Counted from the first letter of the stretch, positions 44,001 to 52,678 are shown. The stretch: 64,000 nt of DNA from Bacillota bacterium (GCA_023410445.1 JAEYPT010000009.1:186001-250000); one strand, 5' to 3'. The notes: generated by a model from the letters alone, not told the origin. A program made the numbers and translations.

Positions 44001-44396
44001 TCAAAGAGTCTTCGCGTACTGGCCGATTTTCTTATCCATGTTGGTAATATGGGAAGTCAGCCAGCCAATCACCAGCTGATTTGCATTGATGATCACCACA
44101 ATATTGCCGCCCGATTCGGAATATTCCTTTTTGAGTTTCGTCAGCTGATCAATAAAGGCGGTATGAGCCTGCTTCTGCGCATTGAATTCAGGATATTGAA
44201 TTTTCATCATATACTGCTCTTCATCATGAAAATGCTTTTTTGTATAGTCATCCAGGAAATCAAGCAATTGGCCGACATACTCACTTGCCTGATGTTTTGC
44301 TCCGGCCTCAAAAAGATCATTTGCTTTTTTAAACCAAACTTTATGCTGTTCATCAATCGCAGATACGCCAACCGAAAGATCCGGTGTCCATTCCAT
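44001..44396 (-). CDS. Bacteriohemerythrin
   Basis: A 131-residue four-helix protein that binds O2 at a di-iron site. The ligand pattern is visible: W3...DEQHK (H18), KHFHDEEQYM (two His and Glu), QAHTAF, and WLTSHITNMDK (His and Asp). In anaerobes it buffers or delivers oxygen to reductases and protects iron enzymes. It is the second gene of a minus-strand operon, 40 bp after the rubredoxin gene, and shares the iron- or peroxide-responsive operator at 44625-44649. Confidence 0.93.
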   Translation of the reverse strand: MEWTPDLSVGVSAIDEQHKVWFKKANDLFEAGAKHQASEYVGQLLDFLDDYTKKHFHDEEQYMMKIQYPEFNAQKQAHTAFIDQLTKLKKEYSESGGNIVVIINANQLVIGWLTSHITNMDKKIGQYAKTL

Positions 44397-44436
44397 AATA
44401 CAACCTTCTTGTTTTTATTAAAATTTTGGTTTGATT

Positions 44437-44595
44437 TTATTCCGCTTCAAAATCGTCTTTGCCGACACCGCAAAGAGGGCAGGTCCAGCTATCGGGCAGA
44501 TCCTCAAATTTGGTTCCGGGGGCAATTCCATGATCCGGGTCGCCCACCTCAGGATCATAAACATAACCGCAAACAGCACAAATGTATTTTTCCAT
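44437..44595 (-). CDS. Rubredoxin
   Basis: A 52-residue protein, complete for the family. It has the two iron-binding knuckles CAVCGYVYDP and CPLCGVGKDDF and the central DLPDSWTC. It carries single electrons, for example from NAD(P)H-rubredoxin reductase to rubrerythrin, superoxide reductase or flavodiiron proteins. GGAGGG lies 8 bp upstream of the ATG. Its pairing with bacteriohemerythrin suggests an oxygen-scavenging unit. It was found by direct translation of the minus strand. Confidence 0.97.
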   Translation of the reverse strand: MEKYICAVCGYVYDPEVGDPDHGIAPGTKFEDLPDSWTCPLCGVGKDDFEAE

Positions 44596-44624
44596 TCTAA
44601 TTCCCTCCAAAAAATTGATTTTAA

Positions 44625-44649
44625 ATTAGTAATGATAATTATTACTAAT
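44625..44649. promoter_or_regulatory. Fur/PerR-type operator before rubredoxin
   Basis: Perfect inverted repeat ATTAGTAAT-GATAATT-ATTACTAAT, which contains TGATAATTATTA and fits the 7-1-7 pattern of Fur-family boxes (Fur or PerR). It lies just downstream of the predicted -10, so binding would repress. Confidence 0.7.
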
Positions 44650-44659
44650 TTATGCCATT

Positions 44660-44688
44660 ATATTAGCATAGATGAAGGGTTCTGTCAA
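44660..44688 (-). promoter_or_regulatory. Promoter of the rubredoxin-bacteriohemerythrin operon
   Basis: On the minus strand a perfect TTGACA (44688-44683), 17-bp spacer and TAATAT (44665-44660). Confidence 0.75.
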
Positions 44689-44766
44689 CCGCTTTTTTCA
44701 TTTTTTATATACTCTCGAACCGACGGAAAGAGGATTCTCGGCTTCGTAAAGCAGCCGTAAAACAAT

Positions 44767-44812
44767 AAAAAGCCTGATGAATGCTGATTATTGGCATCCA
44801 TCGGTTTTTTAT
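44767..44812. terminator. Orphan terminator-like hairpin
   Basis: CCTGATG...ATGC pairs with GCAT...CATCGG (one mismatch), flanked by A5 and T6 so that either strand could terminate. No gene ends here on either strand. It may insulate the divergent rubredoxin and marR promoters or end a small unseen transcript. Confidence 0.5.
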
Positions 44813-44899
44813 TTAAATCCTGAGGTTCCATTCGCAAAAATTGAAGCTCCTTTCCAGAAATTAGCAACACGCAAGTGCTCATTGTTAACAATCCGTTCA

Positions 44900-44959
44900 T
44901 TGACTTCTGAAAAAAGAAGACTATACTATTAGTTAGTCGATTAATTATTAGTTGACTAA
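44900..44959 (+). promoter_or_regulatory. marR promoter with two tandem operators
   Basis: TTGACT (44900-44905), 16-bp spacer, TATACT (44922-44927). Two copies of TTAGTYGAYTAA follow: TTAGTCGATTAA (44933-44944) and TTAGTTGACTAA (44948-44959), 15 bp centre to centre. They cover the start of transcription and are the likely MarR sites. Confidence 0.7.
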
Positions 44960-44996
44960 TGGTTAACCGGCAAATTAACGAATGAGGAATGATCTT

Positions 44997-45518
44997 ATGA
45001 CATACGGGGATTACAGTCTGGAAATACTGTTTCGTACCATCTTTCATATGCATATGAACTGCGTGAAAAAGGAATTTGATAAAAACGACTTACAGTCTGC
45101 CAGTCATCCGCAGATTCTGTTTATGCTTGCGCACGGCTCTGAAAACAGAGCCTCTCAGAAGGAAATTGCAGATCGGCTTGGAGTGAGTGCGCCGACCGTC
45201 GCTGTTTCCGTCAAGCGAATGGAAAAAGCCGGGCTTGTGCGGAAGGTAGCGGATGAAAAGGATCTGCGGCGAAATTTGATTGCTCTTACGGATCAGGGCC
45301 ACCGGGTTGTTCAGGAGTCGCACGTTGTGTTTCACGCGATTGAGAAAGGCATGTTCCAGGGCTTTTCGGAGCGGGAGCAGGAGCAGCTTAAAACGCTTTT
45401 CCTGCGCATCGTTTCCAATCTGGAATCGATGGGAGCAACTCCGCCGGAATTTCTGAAGAAGGGGCACCCGGATTGGAAAAAGGTTTTCAACATACCGGAA
45501 GAGGGGAACGAGAGGTAA
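44997..45518 (+). CDS. MarR-family transcriptional regulator
   Basis: A 173-residue winged-helix dimer. The DNA-binding part reads ENRASQKEIADRLGVSAPTVAVSVKRMEKAGLV with the wing VADEKDLRRNLIALTDQG. MarR proteins repress and are released by phenolic or drug-like ligands. It opens an operon with the heterodimeric exporter and is preceded by two matching inverted repeats, so autoregulation is likely. The ATG at 44997 is chosen because GAGGAAT is 6 bp upstream; another ATG at 44982 overlaps that site. Confidence 0.93.
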   Translation: MTYGDYSLEILFRTIFHMHMNCVKKEFDKNDLQSASHPQILFMLAHGSENRASQKEIADRLGVSAPTVAVSVKRMEKAGLVRKVADEKDLRRNLIALTDQGHRVVQESHVVFHAIEKGMFQGFSEREQEQLKTLFLRIVSNLESMGATPPEFLKKGHPDWKKVFNIPEEGNER

Positions 45519-45521
45519 AAA

Positions 45522-47279
45522 ATGCTGAGAATACTGAAGTATTTACAGAAAAAAGACTGGCTGTTGGTGCTATGCAGCGTTGTTTTCATTGTGGCGCAGG
45601 TTTTTCTTGATTTGAGACTGCCGGACTATATGGCGAATATCACCCGGCTTGTGGAGATCAAGGGCAGTCAGATGAGCGATATTCTATCCGCGGGCGGCTG
45701 GATGCTGCTCTGTGCCTTGGGGAGCCTTGTTTCTTCCGTCTGCGTGGCGGGCTTCGCGGCCCGCGTGGCGGCCAACTTTTGCAGTCGGCTGCGCGAACTG
45801 CAGTACGATCGGGTGGAAGCCTTTTCCATGCGGGAAATCAACGGCTTTTCCACCGCAAGCCTGATTACCCGATCTACCAACGATATCACACAGATTCAGA
45901 TGATCATCGCGATGGGGCTGCAGGCATTTATCAAGGCGCCGATTACGGCCGTATGGGCGGTCTCCAAAATTGCGGGCAAGGGGTGGTCCTGGACCGCGGC
46001 GACGGCGTTCGCGGTGTTGGTGCTGATCCTGATGATCGGGGCCGTCATCATTTTTGCCATCCCGAAATTCCGGAAGATTCAGGGCCTGACGGATAACCTC
46101 AACCGCGTGACGAGGGAAAATCTCACCGGTCTTCGTGTTGTGCGGGCCTATAACGCCGAAGAGTACCAGGAAGACAAATTCGAACAGGCCAATTCTGAGC
46201 TTACCGATACCAACTTATATACCAACCGGATCATGGCAATTATGATGCCGGGCATGGGAATGATTATGAACGGGCTGAGCCTGGCAATCTACTGGATCGG
46301 CACCTATCTGATTAATTCCGCAGGCATGGCGGACAAAATCACGCTGTTTTCCGACATGGTCGTCTTTATGAGCTATGCGGTTCAGGTCGTGATGTCCTTT
46401 ATGATCCTCAGCATGATCTTCATTATGATGCCCCGTGCTTCCGTGGCCGCACGCCGCATCGCAGACGTGATAGAAACGAAGTCGACGGTTCTGGACGGAA
46501 GTCGGACTGCGTCTCCGACCGACGAACAGGGAACGGTGGAATTTCGGAACGTCAGTTTTCAATATCCCGACGCGGCCGACAACGTGCTGGAGAACGTGAG
46601 CTTTACGGCGCGTAAAGGCGAAACCGTCGCGTTTATCGGCGCGACCGGCAGCGGCAAAAGCACGCTGCTCAATCTGGTACCGCGCTTCTACGATGCAACC
46701 GAGGGCGACGTGCTGGTTGACGGTGTCAACGTGCGGGAGTATACGCAGGAAGCCCTGCACAACAAATTCGGCTATGTGCCGCAGAGGGCCGTGATGTTTT
46801 CCGGCACGGTAGAGTCCAACGTCGCTTACGGCGACAACGGCCGGGACGCTTTTACCCGAGACGATGTGGAAAAAGCGGTCGATATCGCGCAGAGCAGAGA
46901 CTTTGTTGAGAATATGCCCGACGGTTACGGCGGAGCGGTTGCGCAGGGAGGAACCAATCTTTCCGGCGGCCAGAAGCAGAGGCTTTCCATCGCCCGAGCC
47001 GTTTGTCGGAAACCGGAAATTTATCTGTTCGACGATTCCTTCTCGGCACTCGACTATAAAACCGACCGTGCGCTGCGCACGGCACTGAAAGAAAAAACCA
47101 CTTCCGCTACGACTCTGATTGTCGCACAGCGCATCGGCACCATCATGGATGCGGACCGGATCATCGTGCTGGACGAAGGCAGAGTCGTCGGAATGGGTAC
47201 GCATGAAGAGCTGATGAAAAACTGCCCGGTCTATCAGGAAATTGCGTATTCTCAGCTTTCAAAGGAGGAACTGGCATAA
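45522..47279 (+). CDS. Heterodimeric ABC exporter, subunit with degenerate ATPase site
   Basis: A 585-residue half-transporter of six helices (about 1-310) and one ATPase domain (about 340-580). Walker A is GATGSGKST, the signature is canonical LSGGQ, but Walker B ends FDDS, so the catalytic Glu is Asp. This is typical of the non-hydrolysing half of BmrCD/LmrCD/TM287-288-type pairs. It lies 4 bp after marR and its stop overlaps the next start by one base. Substrates are likely hydrophobic drugs or antimicrobial compounds. Confidence 0.94.
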   Translation: MLRILKYLQKKDWLLVLCSVVFIVAQVFLDLRLPDYMANITRLVEIKGSQMSDILSAGGWMLLCALGSLVSSVCVAGFAARVAANFCSRLRELQYDRVEAFSMREINGFSTASLITRSTNDITQIQMIIAMGLQAFIKAPITAVWAVSKIAGKGWSWTAATAFAVLVLILMIGAVIIFAIPKFRKIQGLTDNLNRVTRENLTGLRVVRAYNAEEYQEDKFEQANSELTDTNLYTNRIMAIMMPGMGMIMNGLSLAIYWIGTYLINSAGMADKITLFSDMVVFMSYAVQVVMSFMILSMIFIMMPRASVAARRIADVIETKSTVLDGSRTASPTDEQGTVEFRNVSFQYPDAADNVLENVSFTARKGETVAFIGATGSGKSTLLNLVPRFYDATEGDVLVDGVNVREYTQEALHNKFGYVPQRAVMFSGTVESNVAYGDNGRDAFTRDDVEKAVDIAQSRDFVENMPDGYGGAVAQGGTNLSGGQKQRLSIARAVCRKPEIYLFDDSFSALDYKTDRALRTALKEKTTSATTLIVAQRIGTIMDADRIIVLDEGRVVGMGTHEELMKNCPVYQEIAYSQLSKEELA

Positions 47280-49132
47280 TGGGAAAAAATGAATATGTCG
47301 TCGGGCAGAATCAGTCCGCGCCGCGGCGTGCCCACATGGGCGGGCCGGGCCAGGGCCATATGGGCGGAACGGGCGAAAAGGCCCGAGATTTTAAAAAGAC
47401 CTGGAGCCAGCTGATCGCATACGCAAAACCGCAGCTTCCGGCTATGGTCGCTGCGCTGGTCTGCGCGGCAATCGGATCGATCCTCTCGCTGATCGGGCCG
47501 AATCAGCTCAGCAAAATTACCAATCTGATCACCGCCGGTTTCATGAAGGGAATCGATATCGCTGCCGTTACGAAAATCGGTGTCACACTGGTTGTCATTT
47601 ATGCGCTCAGCACCCTCCTTTCCTTTTCCCAGGGGTTTATCATGGCGACCGTCACGCAGATCATTACGAAACGGATGCGCGCGGATGTCTCCCATAAAAT
47701 CAACCGGCTGCCGATCAGCTATTACAACAAAACCTCCACCGGCGATGTGCTCAGCCGTGTCACCAACGACGTGGATACCATCGGTCAGACAATGAACCAG
47801 AGCATCGGTTCGCTGGTTTCCGCAATCACGCTATTTCTAGGCTCTCTGGTCATGATGCTGCTGACGAACGTTATCTTAACGATAGCAGCCATTGCGGCAA
47901 CCGCCGTCGGGTTTGTGCTGATGACAGTGATCATGTCGAAATCCCAGAAATACTTCCTTGTTCAGCAGCGGAATCTCGGCGCGATGAACGGCCACGTTGA
48001 AGAAATTTACGCGGGCCACGATGTCGTCAAGGCGTACAATGCGCAGAGGGAAGCAAAGAAAACGTTTGACGAAATCAACGGAGCACTGCGCGACAGCGCG
48101 TTCCGCTCGCAGTTCCTGTCCGGCCTGATGATGCCGATCATGACCTTTATCGGAAACTTCGGCTATGTGGCCGTCTGTGTTGTCGGGGCCGTGCTCGCCG
48201 TCCGGGGAACCATTACCTTCGGCGTGATCGTGGCGTTCATGCTGTACATCCGGCTGTTTACCCAGCCGCTTTCCCAGCTGGCACAGGCGGCCACCAGCAT
48301 GCAGTCCACCGCGGCCGCGGGCGAACGCGTGTTTGAGTTCCTCGGCGAAGAGGAAATGGCAGATGAAAGCAGTAAAAAAACGCACCTTGCCGGGGCGAAA
48401 GGCGAGGTCGAATTCCGCCATGTGCATTTTGGTTACGAGGACAGCGATCGGACGGTGATCAATGACTTTTCAGCCAAAGCGAAGCCGGGGCAGAAAATCG
48501 CGATTGTGGGTCCGACCGGGGCGGGCAAGACGACAATGGTGAATCTTCTCATGCGCTTCCACGAGATCAAGAGCGGCGAAATTCTCATCGACGACGTGCC
48601 GATCAGCCAACTTACTCGGGAAAATGTTCACGAGCTTTTCTGCATGGTGCTGCAGGATACCTGGTTGTTCGAAGGGACCATTCGTGAAAATATTGTTTAC
48701 TGTAAAAAGGGCGTCACCGACGGCGAAGTGGAGCGAGCATGCCGTGCGGTGGGAATCCATCATTTCATCAAAACGCTGCCGAAGGGCTACGACACGGTTT
48801 TGACTGACGAAACAAGCCTTTCAGCAGGCCAGCGGCAGCAGATTACCATTGCCCGCGCGATGATTCAGGACGCGCCGATGCTGATCCTCGACGAGGCGAC
48901 CAGTTCCGTGGATACACGCACGGAGCTGCAGATTCAGAAGGCCATGGATCAGCTCATGGAAGGCCGCACCTCATTTGTCATTGCGCACCGCCTTTCCACC
49001 ATCAAAAACGCCGACATCATCCTTGTGATGAAAAACGGCGACATCATTGAAAGCGGCACGCACGAGGAACTGCTTGCAAGGGGCGGTTTCTACGCGGAGC
49101 TTTATAACAGCCAGTTTGAAAAGGCGTCGTAA
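47279..49132 (+). CDS. Heterodimeric ABC exporter, catalytic subunit
   Basis: A 617-residue half-transporter with a 40-residue Gly/His/Met-rich N-terminal extension before its six helices. Walker A is GPTGAGKTT and Walker B LILDEATSSVD has the catalytic Glu, while the signature is LSAGQ rather than LSGGQ. Together with its partner this gives one consensus site (this Walker B with the partner's LSGGQ) and one degenerate site. It ends the marR operon, followed by a strong terminator. Confidence 0.94.
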   Translation: MGKNEYVVGQNQSAPRRAHMGGPGQGHMGGTGEKARDFKKTWSQLIAYAKPQLPAMVAALVCAAIGSILSLIGPNQLSKITNLITAGFMKGIDIAAVTKIGVTLVVIYALSTLLSFSQGFIMATVTQIITKRMRADVSHKINRLPISYYNKTSTGDVLSRVTNDVDTIGQTMNQSIGSLVSAITLFLGSLVMMLLTNVILTIAAIAATAVGFVLMTVIMSKSQKYFLVQQRNLGAMNGHVEEIYAGHDVVKAYNAQREAKKTFDEINGALRDSAFRSQFLSGLMMPIMTFIGNFGYVAVCVVGAVLAVRGTITFGVIVAFMLYIRLFTQPLSQLAQAATSMQSTAAAGERVFEFLGEEEMADESSKKTHLAGAKGEVEFRHVHFGYEDSDRTVINDFSAKAKPGQKIAIVGPTGAGKTTMVNLLMRFHEIKSGEILIDDVPISQLTRENVHELFCMVLQDTWLFEGTIRENIVYCKKGVTDGEVERACRAVGIHHFIKTLPKGYDTVLTDETSLSAGQRQQITIARAMIQDAPMLILDEATSSVDTRTELQIQKAMDQLMEGRTSFVIAHRLSTIKNADIILVMKNGDIIESGTHEELLARGGFYAELYNSQFEKAS

Positions 49133-49143
49133 GCATAAAAACA

Positions 49144-49176
49144 GAAAAAGCGGGCCCCTTGCGGGCCCGCTTTTTC
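49144..49176. terminator. Bidirectional terminator after the exporter operon
   Basis: GAAAAAGCGGGCCC pairs with GGGCCCGCTTTTTC, with U-runs on both strands. It also serves the convergent zinc-ribbon gene. Confidence 0.9.
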
Positions 49177-49187
49177 CGTCTGCACAT

Positions 49188-49349
49188 TCAGTCGACTTTT
49201 CTCCACTGGGTTTCCGGATGTGAATTTGCACAGCTTTTGTTCGGGCAATGGGGCAGTTTTTCCTCATCCTTGATCAGAATTGCCTCGTCGCCGCAGTGAA
49301 CGCATTGATAAATTCCCCTGCCTGGATTTTTACCGATATCATAGAGCAC
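49188..49349 (-). CDS. Small zinc-ribbon protein
   Basis: A 53-residue protein with CVHCGDE and HCPNKSC knuckles (two CxxC-like zinc ligands pairs), starting MLYDIGKNPGRGIYQC. The GTG at 49349 is preferred: GGAGGAG lies 7 bp upstream and a promoter (TTGCAA, 16 bp, TATAAC; 49401-49374 on the minus strand) is just before it. The longer open frame to 49505 would place that promoter inside the gene. The function is unknown; similar short zinc ribbons occur in many Clostridia. Confidence 0.7.
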   Translation of the reverse strand: MLYDIGKNPGRGIYQCVHCGDEAILIKDEEKLPHCPNKSCANSHPETQWRKVD

Positions 49350-49373
49350 AGCGCATCTCCTCCGTTCCCCTTC

Positions 49374-49401
49374 GTTATAGCACGATTCGCAATTTTTGCA
49401 A
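49374..49401 (-). promoter_or_regulatory. Promoter of the small zinc-ribbon gene
   Basis: Minus strand: TTGCAA (49401-49396), 16-bp spacer, TATAAC (49379-49374). Confidence 0.5.
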
Positions 49402-49569
49402 GAGGAAGAACTCAATTTTATCCTTTGGAAAGGCAAATTCGAAAAAAGGAAAGGGGGACGAACCCGGCGACGGTGAACGGGAGCCGGAGGCTCTTCAAAT
49501 TTCAATCCGACACTTTTTCAGCGAGCCGACATAGAATGAAACAGATCAGCAGGAAAGGAGGGGATCGGC

Positions 49570-50016
49570 ATGAATAACGGATGCCGACGTCCAGGCTGCA
49601 ACATTGGTCCGGCGCTGCGTGATTACGGTCCGGAACCGTTCACGGTCGACATTGCGGCGGCCACCAGGCGAAACAACACGTTCCGCACCGCCTTATGGAC
49701 GGGTAGTCATCTTCAGCTGACCCTGATGAGCATTGGTGTCGGCGATGAAATCGGGCTCGAACTTCATCCCGATACGGATCAGTTCCTCCGTATTGAACAG
49801 GGCCGGGGAACCGTCAAAATGGGCGGCAGCCAGGATAATCTGAATTTTCAAAGGCAGGTTACCGTGGGCGACGCGATTCTGGTGCCTGCCGGAACTTGGC
49901 ACAATCTGATCAATACGGGAAACGTACCGCTGAAGCTGTATTCAATTTATGCTCCGCCGAAACATCCTCACGGAACAGTCCACCGTACAAGAGCCGACGC
50001 AATGGCGGCGGAATAA
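49570..50016 (+). CDS. Cupin-domain protein
   Basis: A 148-residue single cupin barrel. Motif 1 is in GDEIGLELHPDTDQFLRIEQG and motif 2 in PAGTWHNLINTGNVPLKL, keeping the His residues of the metal site. The N terminus is short with a CRRPGC start. Cupins of this subgroup occur widely in Clostridia as small stress or mannose-6-phosphate-isomerase-like proteins without defined substrate. AAAGGAGG precedes the ATG. Confidence 0.85.
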   Translation: MNNGCRRPGCNIGPALRDYGPEPFTVDIAAATRRNNTFRTALWTGSHLQLTLMSIGVGDEIGLELHPDTDQFLRIEQGRGTVKMGGSQDNLNFQRQVTVGDAILVPAGTWHNLINTGNVPLKLYSIYAPPKHPHGTVHRTRADAMAAE

Positions 50017-50171
50017 TGCTGAGCGCCTCGCCTTCGGGCAGGCGCTTTTCTTATGGAGCGCTCCTTCCCTTCGCTTCCCTTATATGCTACACTGAATGCA
50101 GTACCGCCCCCGCGAAAATCAATTCGGGGAAGCGGAGTACCGAACAACTCAGATTAGGGTGGGATTGCACA

Positions 50172-51200
50172 ATGAAACAGATCGTCTTAGGCAGCACAGG
50201 GATTACTACAGTCCAGAACGCGTTCGGCGCCTTGCCGGTTCAGCGGGTGGAAATGCGGGAGGCCGTCCGACTGCTGCGGGAAGCGCTCAACGGCGGCATG
50301 ACTTTTTTCGACACCGCCCGTGCCTATTCGGACAGTGAAGAAAAGCTGGGCAACGCGTTTGAGGGCGAACGCAGCCGAATCGTTCTTGCTTCCAAAACAG
50401 CCTCCGGAACCCCGGAAGGTTTCCGGAACGACCTCGAAACCTCGCTGCGGCTGCTGAAAACGGATTACATCGATATCTACCAGTTTCACAATCCCGACGT
50501 CTGCTATCGGCCCGGCGACGGAACCGGCATGTACGAGTGCATGCTGGAGGCGAAGAGGCAGGGGAAAATCCGTCACATCGGCATTACCAATCACCGGCTT
50601 ACTCTGGCGCGTGAGATTGTGGACTCCGGCCTTTATGAAACACTGCAGTTTCCGTTCAGCTATTTGTCCTCCGAGACGGAAATTGATCTGGTCCGCCGGT
50701 GTGAAAAGGCGAACATGGGTTTTATTGCTATGAAGGCGCTTGCGGGGGGACTCATCACCGATTCCGCTGCGGCATTCGCTTTTATGTCACAATTTGATGG
50801 CGTACTGCCGATCTGGGGCATTCAGCATGAAAACGAACTTCGGGAGTTCCTTTCCTATATCAATGAGCCCGCACAGATGACGTCGGAGCGCCGGGCCTTC
50901 ATTGACCGCGAAAAACGGGATCTCACCGGCGATTTCTGCCGCGGCTGCGGCTACTGCCTGCCGTGTCCCGCCGGAATTGAAATTTACAACTGCGCGCGGA
51001 TGTCGCTGATGATCCGCCGCTCTCCGTCGCAGAACTTGCTGACGCGGGAAGCGCAGCAAAAGATGGAGAAAATTGCGGACTGTATCCATTGCGGCGCATG
51101 CAAATCACGCTGTCCCTACGGCCTTGACACGCCGGAGCTTCTGCGCAAAAACTACGAGGATTACAAAGAAATTCTCGCCGGAAATGTAAAGGTCTTTTGA
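50172..51200 (+). CDS. Aldo/keto reductase with C-terminal ferredoxin domain
   Basis: A 342-residue fusion. Residues 1-255 are an AKR barrel with the catalytic tetrad in FFDTARAYSDSE (Asp, Tyr), LASKT (Lys) and YQFHNPD (His). Residues 255-342 carry two cysteine clusters, FCRGCGYCLPCPAGIEI and CIHCGACKSRCPYG, for two 4Fe-4S centres. Such proteins reduce carbonyls in anaerobes, probably drawing electrons from ferredoxin-type donors. The ATG at 50172 is used (AGGGTGG upstream); the open frame runs through the end of the cupin gene without signal. Confidence 0.93.
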   Translation: MKQIVLGSTGITTVQNAFGALPVQRVEMREAVRLLREALNGGMTFFDTARAYSDSEEKLGNAFEGERSRIVLASKTASGTPEGFRNDLETSLRLLKTDYIDIYQFHNPDVCYRPGDGTGMYECMLEAKRQGKIRHIGITNHRLTLAREIVDSGLYETLQFPFSYLSSETEIDLVRRCEKANMGFIAMKALAGGLITDSAAAFAFMSQFDGVLPIWGIQHENELREFLSYINEPAQMTSERRAFIDREKRDLTGDFCRGCGYCLPCPAGIEIYNCARMSLMIRRSPSQNLLTREAQQKMEKIADCIHCGACKSRCPYGLDTPELLRKNYEDYKEILAGNVKVF

Positions 51201-51259
51201 TTTATCAAGCAAAAATAATGCTATAATGAAATCGAAAAATTCTGAAAGAAGGCTTTTCC

Positions 51260-52024
51260 GTGCGACTGATCCCGTTGAAACTGAGCGTAACAACCTGCTA
51301 TCTGATTCCGGCGGGCGGGAAATACCTATTGGTCGACACCGGCTACGAAGAGGACTGGGATCTGTTTCAAACAAGGCTGAACGGGGTTTCGGTTGAGCTT
51401 TCCCAGATCAGCCATATTCTGCTGACGCATCACCACGACGACCACTGCGGTCTGCTGGGCCCCATCCTGAAGGAAAATCCTTCGGTCCGGGTCGTCGTTT
51501 CGCAGTCCACAGCGGAGCTGCTCCGTATAGGCGAAAACGACCAAACTCACGGTGGCGGTCTGCTCAACAAGCGGGTTGCTTTTCTGATCCGCAGGAAGCA
51601 GTTCTATGTTTCCGTAATTCTTCGAAAGAAAGTGAATAAGGCGAAGAACCTGAAATTTCAGCCGTATGAGGTCCGGGATTGCGACGTTGTCTTCCAGGGG
51701 GAGCCGGAGCTTCGGCAGCTTGGCATGGAACTGGATGGCAGGATAGTGGAAACGCCGGGGCACACGGTGGACTCTGTTTCCGTTCTGTTCCCCGACGGGG
51801 CCTGTCTAGCCGGCGACGCGGCGGCGAATATGCTGCATTTTGCCGGAACGAAATACTGTGTGATCTTTATCTGCAATATGGGTGAATATTACAAAAGTTG
51901 GCAAAAACTGCTGGACGCCGGCGCAAAGCGCATCTTTCCCGCTCACGGGAAACCGTATTCCGCCGAAAAACTTCGGCAAAACCTCGGGAAAAACAAAGCC
52001 GAGAATTTGGTTCATTACCGCTGA
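51260..52024 (+). CDS. MBL-fold metallohydrolase
   Basis: A 254-residue protein. Zinc ligands: HHHDDH, PGHTVDS, the bridging Asp in LAGDAA, and the late PAHG. A GTG start at 51260 follows AGAAGG. The middle (residues 95-135) has an inserted basic segment with RRKQFYVSVILRKKVNK. The substrate is unknown. A terminator overlaps the end. Confidence 0.87.
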   Translation: MRLIPLKLSVTTCYLIPAGGKYLLVDTGYEEDWDLFQTRLNGVSVELSQISHILLTHHHDDHCGLLGPILKENPSVRVVVSQSTAELLRIGENDQTHGGGLLNKRVAFLIRRKQFYVSVILRKKVNKAKNLKFQPYEVRDCDVVFQGEPELRQLGMELDGRIVETPGHTVDSVSVLFPDGACLAGDAAANMLHFAGTKYCVIFICNMGEYYKSWQKLLDAGAKRIFPAHGKPYSAEKLRQNLGKNKAENLVHYR

Positions 52025-52061
52025 AAAAAAGAGACGGAGTTTCGCTCACGTCTCTTTTTTT
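52024..52061. terminator. Bidirectional terminator between the MBL and methyltransferase genes
   Basis: AAAAAAAGAGACG plus GAG pairs with CTC plus CGTCTCTTTTTTT. The methyltransferase stop codon lies within the stem. Confidence 0.88.
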
Positions 52062-52645
52062 GTACCGGAAAACAGGTAGATTTCCGGCGAATCGACAATC
52101 ATGTCGATCTCGAAGAAATCGGAAAATTCGGCGGCTTCCTCTGAAGCCGGACGCAGGGGCCAGGAAATGCGGCTGACCGCTTCCCCGGTGTGACAGCCAT
52201 TGATGATCTGCCTGCCGCCGCCGTGGGCGACCGTCAGTCTCCCACCGGGAGTGAGCAGCTTTTCAGCCTGTACAGCAAGGGCCTTTTTTTCACCGAAATG
52301 CGGGTATGCGTTGAAAATTATCGCCGCGTCGAATCCGGTTTCCTTCACTTGAAACAGATCGGAGGCCAGCAGGCGAAGGCGCGGGTCGGAGTATTTTTCG
52401 CGTGCCCGTTCGATCATTCTGTCGGACAGGTCCACCCCCAAAAGCAGAGAGGGGTTCCGCGAAAGCAGCTCCGGGAACAGCACACCAGTGCCGCATGCGA
52501 TATCGATGACCCGGGCACTCTTCCGAATTCCGGCGAGTGTGACAATTGCCGCGATTTTGTTCGCGTCAATCCAGTTCTCTTCATCCCAGGTGTCGGCCAT
52601 ATGGTCAAAAAACTGTTTTATCGTGGTTTGGCTGTTGCAGTCCAT
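52046..52645 (-). CDS. Class I SAM-dependent methyltransferase
   Basis: About 199 residues with the SAM-binding motif I VIDIACGTGVLFPELL, motif II around LLGVDLSDRMI, and the post-II region FDAAIIFNAYPHF. It resembles UbiE/Coq5-type small-molecule methyltransferases. The acceptor is unknown. The start is uncertain: ATG 52645 gives a normal family length, but its ribosome site (AAGGAA) is distant; the frame stays open up to 52693. A hairpin with a U-run lies in its leader at 52679-52724. Confidence 0.82.
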   Translation of the reverse strand: MDCNSQTTIKQFFDHMADTWDEENWIDANKIAAIVTLAGIRKSARVIDIACGTGVLFPELLSRNPSLLLGVDLSDRMIERAREKYSDPRLRLLASDLFQVKETGFDAAIIFNAYPHFGEKKALAVQAEKLLTPGGRLTVAHGGGRQIINGCHTGEAVSRISWPLRPASEEAAEFSDFFEIDMIVDSPEIYLFSGTKKET

Positions 52646-52678
52646 AGACGTTTCACGGTTCCTTTTCATCGTATTATA

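Noticed and set aside
49896..50171. N-terminal extension of the AKR-ferredoxin frame
   Set aside because: It overlaps the end of the cupin gene; family similarity begins only at ATG 50172.
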